From positions 49,803,864-49,867,863 of the forward strand of contig NC_133771.1 of assembly GCF_003597395.2 (NCBI RefSeq): a DNA stretch of 64,000 bases, written 5' to 3'. The DNA comes from Chelonoidis abingdonii (taxonomy: Eukaryota; Chordata; Testudines; Testudinidae). Within the stretch, counting starts at the first letter, position 1, and each line of letters opens with the position of its first letter. Both the position numbers and the translations under genes were made by a program. The notes under the pieces were generated by a model that searched no databases, was not told the DNA's origin, and saw nothing but the letters and a program-made list of their open reading frames with translations. Below, one piece after another: positions 12,732 through 24,177 of the stretch.

Positions 12732-13689
12732 GCAAGAACTCATGGATAGGTATTCACCTGACTGAATATTACGTAGGATTTACAAAAATTATAACCACAG
12801 ACAATCTTGCATTTTAACCTACCTTTGCCTCTGATTCACTGAACCTTCCTAACTTACAGAATTTTTATTATGATGGTGTCTCTTAGAGTTCAAATTATCC
12901 TGAAAACATTTCTGTATATATTGCCATAAAACTTAACAATTAAGTTGTGATTTGCATTTCAAGTGTGATGTAAAAGTTGGTTCACCTGGCTTGAAAACTT
13001 CTTCTTTCCTCCCCCATCTCTCCTGATGCTGGCAGTACAGACTAGTGGGGGAAGGGGAAGAGGCAGACTGCTAAAAAGGAGGGAAAACAATGGAAAAGAG
13101 AAGCAACTGTGGTGATTCTGACATTATCTACCCTTACTCCAGTGATACCTCCATGGACCACCACTAATTGATCTTTGTATCCCACTAGATTGGGCCTTAA
13201 ACTCAGTTTGGTCTACGGAAGGAAGGGAATTCCAAAAAATTCATGAGTATTAATTACTGAATGGAAGTCAATTGGCTTGGTACACGAGGAAAACCTAAGC
13301 AAGTCATTTATCCCAGTCTTTTTCCCATACTCCTTTTATTGATTTATTCATATTATCTTCGCACTCAAGAGCCCTAGTCATGAATCAGGAGACGTTTGTG
13401 CTAGGTACTCTACAAACAGAAAAAACACGGTCCAGCACAGGGAAGAGGGTGCGTGACTCACCAGCAGAATGAACAGTGTGAAGATGCCTAAGGTCATGTT
13501 AGTTCCACAATATTTTATTTTTTAGAAGGGGATCAGAAAAATGGAAAAGGACGGGCAGGGGAGGACAGGAGAAGGGGACATGTGCAGAGTGAAGCTGAGG
13601 TAATGTGACTGAGGGAGGGGAGGGTTGGACCCAAGAGCCAGTCAACACAGGGTAAAGAAAATCCAGTCAAAACTTGAGAAAGCTGGAGA
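12732..13689. other. ZNF451 intron sequence, no feature recognised
   Basis: Purine-rich stretches near 13020-13110 and 13530-13640, but no coding or repeat signature I can name. It begins with the GC donor. Confidence 0.5.
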
Positions 13690-15700
13690 AGGTTCTCCAA
13701 GGACCAACAGTCCTGGCTTTGGCTGATTTTTGCCCCTGCCAGCTAGAGACACTGGGCATCGTTACAAAGCAGTTCTCTCTTTCGCCTGGACGGCCCTTGC
13801 TCTGTTCCAAGAGTTGGGTCTTCAGCTAAATGTAACAAAATCCATATTGATTCCATAAAGAAGATAAAGGGGCTTCTTTGGACACTTTGACAGACAGCGA
13901 CTATCTTCTCTTAGACAGGTTTGTAATTTTGTCAGATTTGCTACAGACAATTCAGGGGAGTCCACGGACCACTGTCAGGAAATGTCTTCAGCTCCTGGGA
14001 CACATGACCCACATGCGAGGGAACACCTCTGCAGCTTTTTGGCTCAGAATGATCTATTCTTCTGTCAGAGATATTTTGGACAGACAGGTGACAGTTCTTC
14101 TACAGGTGAGAACTTCCCTACATTGGTGGAAATATCAACTCAACATCTGTGCGAGTGTTCCCTTCTTCTGCCCAACACCATCACTAACTTGAACAACAGA
14201 TGCATCACTGTTGGGGTGGGGAGCTCATCTCAGTGCTCTTGTGACTTAGGGCAGATGGACAACTCAGGACATCTCCACATCAATCTGTTTGAGCTCAGGG
14301 CTGTCAGGAACAACAGCCCTGAGCTCAAACATGGCGAATCAATCAGTCATGACGGTCAACATACCCTGTGTGTTGTGTATCAGAAACAGGGAGGAGATTG
14401 CCCTCTCTGAGCACCGAAGCTATGGAACTGATGCATTGCTCATCAGATCCAAATTTCAGTAGTCTACCTCCCAGGCATTCAGAATAGCACAGCCAGTCTT
14501 CTCAGCAGGCACTTCTCACAGGACTACAATTGGACCTAGGCTCAAGTCCTTCAAAGAGCAGGGGGTCTACTGGAGTTGGGTCTCTATGCAACCTCCAGGA
14601 ACAAGAAGTGTCCTCTTTTTGGGTCAGGAGAAGGTCTGAGCTGCTGTTTTTGTGGGGGATTCCTTTTGTCCTGGAAGCAGTGTGTGTTCTTTGCATTCTC
14701 TACAACTCAGCTAAATTGGATCTATAAGCAGAGACTAGTGTGATACCCTTACTGCTTCACCTGTGGACATCCACTTCTTAAGACCACTGCTTATCACCTG
14801 TCAAAGGATGTGGGTCACGTGCTTCACCCCAATCTAGGAGTTCTCCAGCGCTGGGTGTGGCTCCTTGATAGTTTGCAGGGTTAAAATCCTCTTCCTCTGA
14901 AGAAGTGCAACAGGAGTTATTGAATACTAGAAAAATGTCAGCCTGTACTACTTCCCTTCAGAAACAGGAGATTCTCTCATTGATGCTGTTATTGCCACTT
15001 CCTGCCTGGATCTATGCCTCTTTCAGTCATCCTGGATTATCTAACTGATGAATCTGAAGAAATCAGGGTTATTAGCTCAATTAAGGTCCATTTGGCTGCA
15101 ATATCAGCTTTTCATCTGATATAGAGCGGTTTTCCGTATTTGTTCATCCTGTATCGTGTAGGTTTGTTAAGGATGTCAGGAATCTCTACCGCCAGACTAG
15201 AGACTCTACCCTGATCTGGGACCTCAACCTGGCACTGAACTACCTTTTATTAAACATCCATTCAAATGTATGGCAACATGCTCTCTACTCCGTTTGTCTG
15301 TGAAGACAGCTTTTTTCAATAGCTATTATGTCAGCTGTAGAGTTAGGGAGATTAGTGTCTTGATTCCAGTTTTCCACCCCCTCCTCTCTTGTACAGAATG
15401 CTTCAAGAATAATGCTGCTTTATGCCTACATCCTAAATTATTACCTAAGGCTTTCTCGGAGTTCCACCCTAACCAATCTATTCATCTACCGGTGTTTTTC
15501 CTGAAGCCACACAATTCTGCAGGGGTCCTGTTTTCATACTCTGGATGTCAGAAGGGTGCTGGCCTTCTACTTGGATAAGGGTAAGTAAATTTGAATGTCA
15601 CCCAGGCTGTTCATCTCCTTCGCAAACAGATTCAAGGGAGCCACGATTTCTGCTCAGAGACTTTTGAGATAGTTATCTTGACGTATTGCCATTTATTCTG
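13690..15700 (+). mobile_element. Old DIRS-type retrotransposon fragment (RT/RNase H and recombinase parts)
   Basis: Translated pieces recall DIRS pol: LQLLGHMTHMRG (near 13980), then LHWWKYQL, then NICASVPFFCPTPSLT before the RNase H motif, and HINLFELRAVR (about 14275-14310). Near 15415-15510 the text LCLHPKLLPKAF and NQSIHLPVFF matches the core of DIRS tyrosine recombinases. Many stops and frameshifts show that it is old. No gag or termini were recognised. It sits in the intron after the GC-donor exon, in the sense direction of ZNF451. Confidence 0.75.
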
Positions 15701-16509
15701 AGTCTGCCGGAGTTCTTCCTTCTCTAAGCATGATAGCACATCATATCAAGTCACAAACAACATCCACAGCATTACTTGAGAATGTACCAAAACTTGGCCA
15801 AATTATGATCCTTCAATTTTTTTTCTGCCATTCTAGATGCCAGTTGCACAGGCATGCTTTGCTCAGGTTTGCAAGGACTGAACAGGATTTTCCTTGCTCC
15901 TCCCAGCCACCTAGAATCACTGTGATGCCAGATATAGGAACTCAAACTGGGGAGACACTCTTTCTTGTCCAATCAGTGCCCCCTGTTGCCTAGGCAGCAT
16001 GCAATGGGAGCAGCTTTATGCAAATCTAGAGTGGTGAGGGAAAAGGGTTGCCTGTGCAACCTTAATTTGGTCCCCTTGTGCATTTTGATCACTCCCTTTA
16101 ATTACGTGATCAGAAGCCCTGCGTCATTCAGTGCAGAGAATGGATGGTGCTCAGGAAGTAATTCTGGGTTGTGTAGTGAATGAGGTTTTTTGTAGAACTC
16201 CTCTTTCGTTTGTTGCAAAAGTTGGAAGATGTGTAGTTACTGAGGCAAGGGATTGTGGGTTTATGCAGATGCATCCTGCCTGGGAGAACTGGAGTTTTCC
16301 CCCCGTCTGCCACACCAAAGTTTTCATAGGGTGGTCACTAACTGTGTGGTCCTTATTTTCTGAGTGACCAACATGAGATTCTGGGGCCAGTTTAGAAGAA
16401 ATGCCCACAATGCCAACTAAATTAAAGGGAGCTATACCTTAAATGTATAAAGTACTATAAAAATGCTAAGTAGTGAAAAATCAAGCCCTGTGCATCTCAA
16501 AGTGAGCAC

Positions 16510-16670
16510 CAAAAATTAGTTGTAATTTCTGACAATTTTGCCTTTAATCCCTGTGTCTTAGTACCCTACTCCATCTGTGAAATGGGAATAATATCTTCCT
16601 TCCTCACAAAGATTTCTTGAAAGCAAATTCATTAATGTTAGTGAAACATTCATGGTTAATGAGTGCCATG
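16510..16670 (+). repeat. MIR/CORE-SINE relic
   Basis: The segment around 'catctgtgaaatgggaata' followed by 'cttcctcacaaagatttct' matches the remembered MIR consensus 3' half in the plus direction. Boundaries approximate. Confidence 0.6.
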
Positions 16671-17265
16671 GAAAAGACCATGAGGAAATCAATAATTCTG
16701 TAGTGAGTACTAGTTTTGAATAGTGTGCAATTTTTATTGCACACTAATGAGGTTGAAACAAAATTTTGTCTAGCTTTCAGAGAGCACCCTCTATCCTGTG
16801 CACTGAATGTTGTAGAGGTCCGGGTGATGGGGGGGAATAATATGATCATGTAATTAGAGACTATGTTATAATGCACAATGGGGCAGGCTTAAGGTTGAAT
16901 GACCAACCTTAATTCTGGTACTTTCTAACTTTTGAATGCTTGAGTTTGCAACTGTAACTTTCTTTCACCATAGATTTTTTTTTAATATAAATCATATAAT
17001 ATTTACACAATAATATGACTTCACAAAAAAAGTAAAGTCAAAGCAAACTTTTAACTCATTGCCCTCAAGTTTCCGTTGAATTAGTAATCTCACCTGGACT
17101 GTAGTATGGTGACTATAACTCTGTTCAAAGTTTTTTAGAAAGTGTAATAAAAGTATAACAAATCTCTAATATGCATTAAAATATGTGTGTGTTTATTAAA
17201 TGCAAAATAAATATTTTTATAATTAGGTTGATTCTTTTACTAACCAGATCTGTTTTATTTTTCAG

Positions 17266-17422
17266 ATAAATGAAAAAGATGATGGGCATAAAAGAAATCT
17301 TCCTCCACAGCTTATTCAGTGCTTTGCATGTCCATACTGCTTCCTTCTTTTCAGCATAAGAGATGAATGCCTGCAGCATATGTCTAGAAAGAATCACTTC
17401 CTTCAGGTTTTTAAATTGAGTG
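17266..17422 (+). CDS. ZNF451: ZNF451 exon: finger 3
   Basis: 157 nt from phase 0 to phase 1. It encodes INEKDDGHKRNLPPQLIQC and then the finger CPYC-x12-H-x5-H ending MSRKNHF, followed by LQVFKLS. The acceptor is atttttcag and the donor agtg|gtatgt. The CFACPYC sequence offers two possible first-Cys pairs; CPYC gives the regular spacing. Confidence 0.93.
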
Positions 17423-18879
17423 GTATGTTGAATGTAGCATCTTTTTTAGGTCTTTTTGATAATGCATCTATGCCATGTGAGCGACTGTGTTTTCAGCTGT
17501 GAATTAAAGAAAAAACATTTATTTCTTTCAAGATGTCTGAAATTAAGGAAAAGATACACAAACTGTGTAGATTTACCAGGTTATCCTCATTTGAGATTAA
17601 TGTTTTGTTAATGTGTTGTTCTGTTCTGACAGAGATTGTATAAAAAGGCGTTTTAGTATTCCATATTTCTGTGTCTCCCTGATTTCCATATCAAATTAGC
17701 TCCATTTTCAAATACAATTTTTTTTTTTTTTTTTTCTAACCAGCAGAGCTTCCAAAATAAGGCTGGGCTCTAAAAGGCAAGCTGGATTTTGTCCTAGTCA
17801 CACACCACCAGTAACAAAGTTTAGCAGGCCATATCAGACCCTCAGTGATATCTGTGAAACTCCATTGTCTTAGGTATGCTTGCAGAGGTGTAAAGATTGG
17901 AACTTAGGCATCAGTTATGTTGATGCACAAGAAATGATTCGGTCATTCATTCAATGTGTCTGAGTTCTAACACAAGGAATAAGAAGTAAGCACTTATTTT
18001 GTGACAAAATAAATGAATAAGAATCTGAATATACAAGTGGAGAGTTGACTAGTTAAATAAGAAGTAACCATATTAATATAGCTATTTTTCATGGTAGAAC
18101 TGCACTTTAAGGTTCATATGGTCATAAGGAATCCATTGTGATTTGGTGCAGTCACCTGTTAAATAATCTTACAACTCAACAATGAAGCTGTTGACTGACT
18201 CATCATATGTATTCTAAATCTAATGGACCTGTTTGAGGCCCATGAGAACTGCTTCTGTTTATCACCTCTGCAAATCAGGCCACCGTCTTCAAATCTGTTT
18301 TTTTACTGTTCTTTAACTGCCATGAAAAGACCAATAATGTAAAGAGGAGACAATATCCTTCATCAGATACAATCCAACTTTAAATATTTAAATACATAAA
18401 TGCTTAAATACTCAGCTTCTTTCTTTGAATTTATATATCTTTGTAGTTAATAATAGCAACGTTGGCCTCCATGTTAGGCAGTTAATGCTTCTGGGCCTGG
18501 CCTCAGCTTCCAAAAAATGCTCTTCTCACTGGTTGTTACTACTTAACTATATGAAAGGTGAACTGCAAGGGGAAAAACGATCGCCTTTGTTGCCTCTTTG
18601 ATGTATAATGATGGCCACAAAGATTTTCATAAACTATTCCTATTTGTTTTATATTAGAAACTATTATTTTCATTCTGTATGCCGGCAGCATGTTAGACTT
18701 TGTGCTCATATCCACCAATCCTCCTGCCCCATAATGTTTAAAATCTAAGAAGGAAATACTATGAAAGATGGGAGAGATGGAGGCAATCAAAACATGTAAA
18801 AGCTTGTTAAATGTATTATGATGTATTTTTTTTCCCTACGCATTATATACCTTCTTTGGTTAAAATACATTAATAAGGG

Positions 18880-19000
18880 CAGGAGGAGAGTTGATAAGGT
18901 CCTTGATGAGAGCAGCAAGAAGCTTGAATTTGAAAAGGGTTGGAGAGGGAGCAAGTGGTGAATTTAAATGGGATGAGGTGATATGGTCATAATGATTGGT
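18880..19000 (-). mobile_element. L2-like LINE fragment (antisense)
   Basis: Phrases such as 'agcaagaagcttgaatttga' and 'gatgaggtgatatggtcat' match the reversed late-ORF part of L2-type LINEs and resemble 37500-38080 in this window. Short and decayed. Confidence 0.45.
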
Positions 19001-19096
19001 AAGGAACGTATTGTTAATAGCTGTGTTCTAAGAGATAAAATACTACATGTTGACTTTGAAATATGTGGCTTCATTTTATACCATCTCATATTGCAG

Positions 19097-19244
19097 ATGA
19101 AACTGGAACACCACTTCCTTTATCTTTCCCATCATATGCAAAGAAACTTCTTACAGCTTTATGTAAAGAGGTCCCATTCCAAGTGAAGTGCACATCCTGC
19201 CACCAGAAGTTACGTTCGCATATGGAGCTAACAGCTCACTTCAG
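19097..19244 (+). CDS. ZNF451: ZNF451 exon: finger 4 with altered last zinc ligand
   Basis: 148 nt encoding DETGTPLPLSFPSYAKKLL and then VKCTSCHQKLRSHMELTAHF, ending in phase 2 inside Arg. The acceptor is atattgcag and the donor cag|gtttgt. The finger is CTSC-x12-H, but the expected second His, contributed by the next exon, reads Arg (HFR-TR-C). Human, as I recall it, has His there. The Cys that follows could act as a substitute ligand. Confidence 0.93.
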
Positions 19245-19619
19245 GTTTGTGAGAGTCTATTGTCTATATACAATGAACTTGACTGCATAGATATGTATTG
19301 TTTCTCTGAGGTTTTTAAATACCTAGTAGCCCAGTACAGTGGCTAGGCATCAAACTCCTCACAAATTCCACCTTTTTACTCATTTTCCCCAGATAATTGA
19401 AAGGGGTGATGGTGAATTGTATTTCAGTCACTGCTAATGCCTGGGGTGAGGCAGGGAATACCATAGGGCCATTAAAATGTTATAAGTATTTGAGGTTGTG
19501 ATTCTAATAGTTTTAGATCTGGAAAACACATACTGTGTTTTTAAAATGGGTCAAAAGCTAACTGTTATGTACAATTTAAATTAAAATCATGGTAAGATTG
19601 TGGCACTATAAAAGTGTTT

Positions 19620-20216
19620 TACTGGGTAATATGTGTTCCCAGCCAGAGAGCATACGCAAGATACAAGTACAAGATGGGACAGTCTTTCAAGAAAGGAGAA
19701 TCAAAAGAGGGTTATTGGTGAAGGAGAAGTGGAAATGAAGTGTTCCTGGAAAAGTGGGTTTTAAGGAGGGGACTTGTTTGACAGCAAATGGAAGACTGTT
19801 CGAAACACAGAGGGTGGCATAGCTGAAGTCATGAAGGAGGGCAGGGAAGCCATAAGAGAGGATTTGAAAGAGCATAAGGGACACATGGAGCAACTGGAGG
19901 AAAGGAGAACAGTGATGTAAGTGAGAGCAAGACTGTCAGGACCTTGGTGGTGGGGAGGACATGGTGCTTGAATTTAGGTTAGAAGAGGAGAAGCTAACAG
20001 AAGGATTCTGTGTGGGAAGACATGTAAGAGGGTCAGAATTACTTAAAAGGAAGGATTTTAGCTGAGGCATTTTGGATACATTATGAGAGAGAATGTTCAG
20101 AAAAAGAAAGACCTGAAAGGTTACAGTAGTCCAAGTGAGAGAAAGAGGAGTAAGTCCAAGTAAGGCGAACAGGAGTTCTAGTGGTATGTAGAATGGAGTT
20201 TGGTGCATCTTGTACA
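19620..20216 (-). mobile_element. L2-like LINE 3' region (antisense)
   Basis: The plus strand is purine-rich, with 'gattttagctgaggcatttt' and 'cagtagtccaagtgagag', wording typical of the reverse complement of L2-type ORF ends. Minus-strand frames (19687-19893, 19936-20208) are degraded. The hAT element at 20225 follows immediately. Confidence 0.5.
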
Positions 20217-20897
20217 GTCTAAACCAGGAGTGGGCACACTACAGCCCGCAGGCCGGATCTGGCCTGTCAGGACTTTTGATCCGGCCCGCGGGATTGCCAC
20301 GCCCATGGCACTGCAGGCCTTGTGCCGCTCCCAGAAGCAGCTGAAAGCACATCCCTGCAGCCCTGGAGAACCACGGCGGTACCCGCAGGTGAGGGGCAAC
20401 GCACAGAGCCTTCTTGCTCCCCCCATTCCGTCCCAGGGGCCACAGGAACGTGATGCTGGCTGCTTCTCAGAGCGGCACGGGGCCAGGGCAGACAGGGAGC
20501 CTGTCTTAGTTCCGCTGCCGCCCTGGAGCCACTCCAGGTAAGCGGTGCCAGGCTGGAGCCTGCACCTGAAACCACTCCAGCACCCTGCACCCCAACCCCC
20601 TGCCACACCCCATACCCCTCCTGCACTCCAACCCCCTGCCCTGAGCCCCCTCCTGCACTGTGCACCTCCTCCTGCACCCCAGCCCTCTGCCCTGTGCCTC
20701 CTCATACACCTTGCACCCCTCCTCTGCCCCAAGCTCTCGCCCTGAGCCCCTTCCTGCACACCACACCCCCTCCCACACCCCACATTCACTCCTGCAACCA
20801 ACCCCCCTGCCCTGGCCCTACATTCATGGCCCTGCATGCAATTTCCCCACCCAGATGTGGCCCTTGGGCCAAAAAGTTTGCCCACCCTGGTCTAAAC
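20217..20897. mobile_element. Nonautonomous hAT element with perfect 8-bp target duplication
   Basis: The element proper is 20225-20889. It begins CAGGAGTGGGCACACTACAG and ends ...GTTTGCCCACCCTG, an inverted terminal repeat of hAT type. The flanking 8-mers GTCTAAAC (20217-20224 and 20890-20897) are identical. The interior is a C-rich, degenerate tandem array plus GC-rich unique sequence, with no transposase. The long minus-strand frame 20178-20885 is a by-product of this composition. Confidence 0.9.
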
Positions 20898-21730
20898 AGC
20901 TGTTTTGCTGCAGGCGTTCTTAGAAATGTCCTAGCCCTTCACTGCGGAGTCTACAGTCTGTCTTCTATCCCTCCCAACACCCACAAAGTTATCTCACAAA
21001 AATGGGTTTTTAGCCCCCAGTAAGACTTGTCTTTGCCACCACTGCCTAGTATTGAGTGCTATTCATGCTGCTCATACAGCTGGATCAGTTGAATTCCGTG
21101 GCTGATGTACTGCTTCCTTTTCCGAGGATTAATCAGAAAAAGGAGAGTATGGGTCACTTTTATGTAAAAATAGCAATGCACAAACTGGCCTAACAGTCAT
21201 GGAGCTTCTGGGGAGAAGAGAGCTGTGTGGAATTCCCACCCTATAAATCTAAAGTGGGTATAGTTTAGGGAGATGATCCCACCACTTCTTTCTGCCAGGC
21301 AATGAGATGGTATAATTATTCATTTCCCCACTCCAAATTCCTCTCACTTCCAGGAGAAGCTAGAGTGGCAAAAAACCCTTCCAATGTAGCATTCAGGAGA
21401 AAGGATTTGCCCCCAAGCCACTTGCAGTAGCAAGGAGAGCGAAACTCTCATACTCAAGTGACTTATTCCATCCCAGACAAGCTGCCATCCCCCTTCAGTT
21501 TACCAAACATTGACCTCCAACAAAATGACAAGCATACTTAACCCAATGTCACTGAGTGCAAGTGACTCTCCTTTGAGCTTGAGTCTTCCCCCCCACTGTG
21601 GGCCTAAGCTCCCCTGGCTTGGATACAAGAGAGAGTATGCCATTCTCAAATCTATTGAGACATTAAAAATGTATAATGAGATGCTTTTAAAGTACCCACT
21701 AGATGTAGAGGCACCTTTCTGTATGTACCT

Positions 21731-22911
21731 TGTGACAGGTTGGATCACAGAAACCCACTTGGAAGCTGCCACCCACTGTGCCCAGACTACTTCTACCGCT
21801 GCTTTCCCTGCCAGCTCAGGACACCAGTACCCTGTCTTGCTGAGCTAGACACTCCCCGTCTGCTCCAACAAAGACCCAACTTGCCCCAAAGCTGCAGGTT
21901 TACCCAAAAGGAGCTAACAGAAGTGTTCCTGTCTTTAACACTCAGATACCCAACTCCCAGTGGGGTCTGAACCCAAGTAAATCCGTTTTACCCTGTATAA
22001 AGCTTATAGAGGGTAAACTCATAAATTGTTCACCCTCTATAACACTGAGAGAGAGAGATGCACAGTTGTTTGCTCCCCCAGGTATTAACACATACTCTGA
22101 GTTAATAAGTAAAAAGTGATTTTATTAAATACAGAAAGTAGGATTTAAGTGGTTCCAAATAGTAACAGACAGAACAAAGTAAGTCACCACGCAAAATAAA
22201 ATAAAATGCGCAAATTTATGTCTAATCAAACTGAATACAGATAAGATCCTCACCAGTTCCAGAATGCTCACTTTTACAGACTAATCTCCTTTTAGCCTAG
22301 GTCTAGCAATCACTCACACCCCTTGCAGTCACTGATCTTTGTTCCAGTTTCTTCCAAGTATCCTGGGGGGGGTGGAGAGGCTCCTTCTTTAGCCCAGCTC
22401 AAGACCAAATGGAGAGGTCTCCCAAGGATTTAAATAGACTTTCTCTTGTGGGTGGAGACCCCCTCCTCACTCCAATGCAAAGTCCACCTCCAAGATGGAG
22501 TTTAGGAGTCACCTGGGCAAGTCACATGTCCATGCATGACTCAGTTTTTACAGGTAGCATCCATTGTTTACATGCTACCTTGAATGTCCTCAAGTAAACT
22601 TCTTATGTGGATTGGAGTATTCCAAGATCCATTGTTCTCTAAATGTGTCTTTATTAGGTACATAAATTCAACGTTCCTTTCTCCAGGAACTGACCAAATG
22701 CTCAACTAAGGTTATTTAGAAATCAAGCCGGTACACAGCCAACATTCATAACTTCGAATACAAAAATGATACATGCATACAAATAGGATTAATCCTTTCT
22801 GTTGATCATAACCTTTGAGATTTATGTTACATATGCCATGTAATATAACACTTTCTAAGCATATTTTCATAAAACCTTTATGGGATGGCGTCCCATACCA
22901 TACCTACCACA
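21731..22911 (-). mobile_element. Solo LTR of an endogenous retrovirus-type element
   Basis: On the minus strand it starts TGTGGTAGG and ends CCTGTCACA, the TG...CA pattern of an LTR, and is about 1.18 kb long. A TATA-like tatttaaat lies near 22424-22435 and an AATAAA-type signal near 22120-22128 (reversed tttatt), in the expected promoter-then-poly(A) order. Neither internal genes nor a partner LTR is present. I see no matching target duplication at the two ends. Confidence 0.7.
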
Positions 22912-23129
22912 TTTTAGTACTGATGTAATATAAACGGTAAATTATATCAGTTTTTAAAGTCTGGAGGCACTTATCTGGAATGAGCACTTCATTTTCTATA
23001 ATGTGTAGTGACTTTTACAAAAATAACTGGTAGGCATTGTACAGTTTGATGAGCAACTGGGCCTATTAATATGCTTTTAAAAAGGGCAGTATTTCCCTGC
23101 TCAGTGTAGTTGTATCTGTGCCATTTCCA

Positions 23130-24055
23130 GGATATTAGAGAGACTAGATGTTTGAGGTAATATCTTTAATTGGACCAACTTCTGTTGGTGATCGAGACAA
23201 GCTTTTGAGCTACACAGAGCTCTGCTTCAGGTCCGGGAAAGGTATTTCCAGCATCATCCTCAAAGGAAACCTACACAATGCTTTCAAAAGATGAGTCTTG
23301 GAGCTTAAATTCATTACTTTGTTAGACACTAAAAATCATGGACTGAAGAGACACACTGGATTTATGGCTTATTACAAGCAATCTGTAACCCACTAACTTC
23401 TACTTTTGTGTTTATGACTGCAGAGATGTTAATGGTTCAGTCTACAGTGGATGGTCCCTTAGAACAGTGGTTCTCAGCCAGGTGTATGTGTACCTCTGGA
23501 GGTATGCAGAGGTCTTCCAGGGGGTACATCAACTCATCTAGATATTTGCCTAGTTTTACAACAGGATACATAAAAAGTACTGGCAAAGTCTGTAAAAACT
23601 AAAATTTCATACAGATAATGAATTGTTTATACTGCTTTGTATACTGTATGCTGAAATATAAGTACCATATTTATATTCAGATTGATTTATTTTATAATTA
23701 TATGGTAAAATGAGAAAGTAAGCAATTTTAATAGTGTGCTATGACACTTTTGCATTCTTATATCTGATTTTGTAAGTCAGTAGTTTTTAAGTGAGGTGAA
23801 ACTTGGGGGTATGCAAGACAAATCAGACTCCTGAAAGGGGTACGGTAGTCTGGAAAGGTTGAGAGCCACTGCCTTAGCATATGAGCTAACTGGGTATCCT
23901 AAACAATCCGTTCCACCTTACATTTTGCTGTGAAACTGAGAGTACCTTTCCCAGACCCGAGGAAGAGCTCAGTGTGGCTCGAAAGTTTCTCTCTCGCCAA
24001 CATAGGTTGGTCCAATAAAAGATATTACCTCACCCTCTCTCTAGTATTTCCTTAG
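23130..24055. mobile_element. Long-inverted-repeat DNA element, interrupted by a hAT insertion
   Basis: Arms at about 23135-23250 and 23940-24050 are reverse complements over roughly 110 bp; for instance GGTAATATCTTTAATTGGACC on the left matches the inverse of GGTTGGTCCAATAAAAGATA on the right. The pair ends just before the acceptor of the large ZNF451 exon. No transposase is seen. The element is known to me as a common reptile repeat but I cannot name its family. Confidence 0.7.
23457..23879. mobile_element. hAT element nested between the inverted arms
   Basis: The element 23465-23871 starts CAGTGGTTCTCAGCC and ends GGTTGAGAGCCACTG. The flanking 8-mers CCTTAGAA (23457-23464) and CCTTAGCA (23872-23879) match at seven of eight bases. 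It is non-coding. Confidence 0.82.
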
Positions 24056-24177
24056 TAATTTATGTAGTTAGTGGTGGGAGATGTCTGTTTAGTATTTAAA
24101 AGGATCACTTTGTAGGTATATTTGTAAAGTTTGGAATATTTAAACCTGTGAATGTGTCATTTTTATATCCAATTTAG

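Noticed and set aside
12489..12749. Frame suggesting ZNF451 ends at KARTHG
   Set aside because: The next exon restores family sequence when the GC donor is used, so the stop at 12747-12749 is intronic in the main transcript.
20178..20885. 235-codon minus-strand frame, Gly/Ala/Arg-rich
   Set aside because: It coincides with the C-rich interior of a hAT element with clear ends and target duplication; no domain.
24152..24177. Met at 24152 as start of an independent zinc-finger gene
   Set aside because: The bases before 24178 form the polypyrimidine tract and AG of an acceptor, and upstream exons join in phase.
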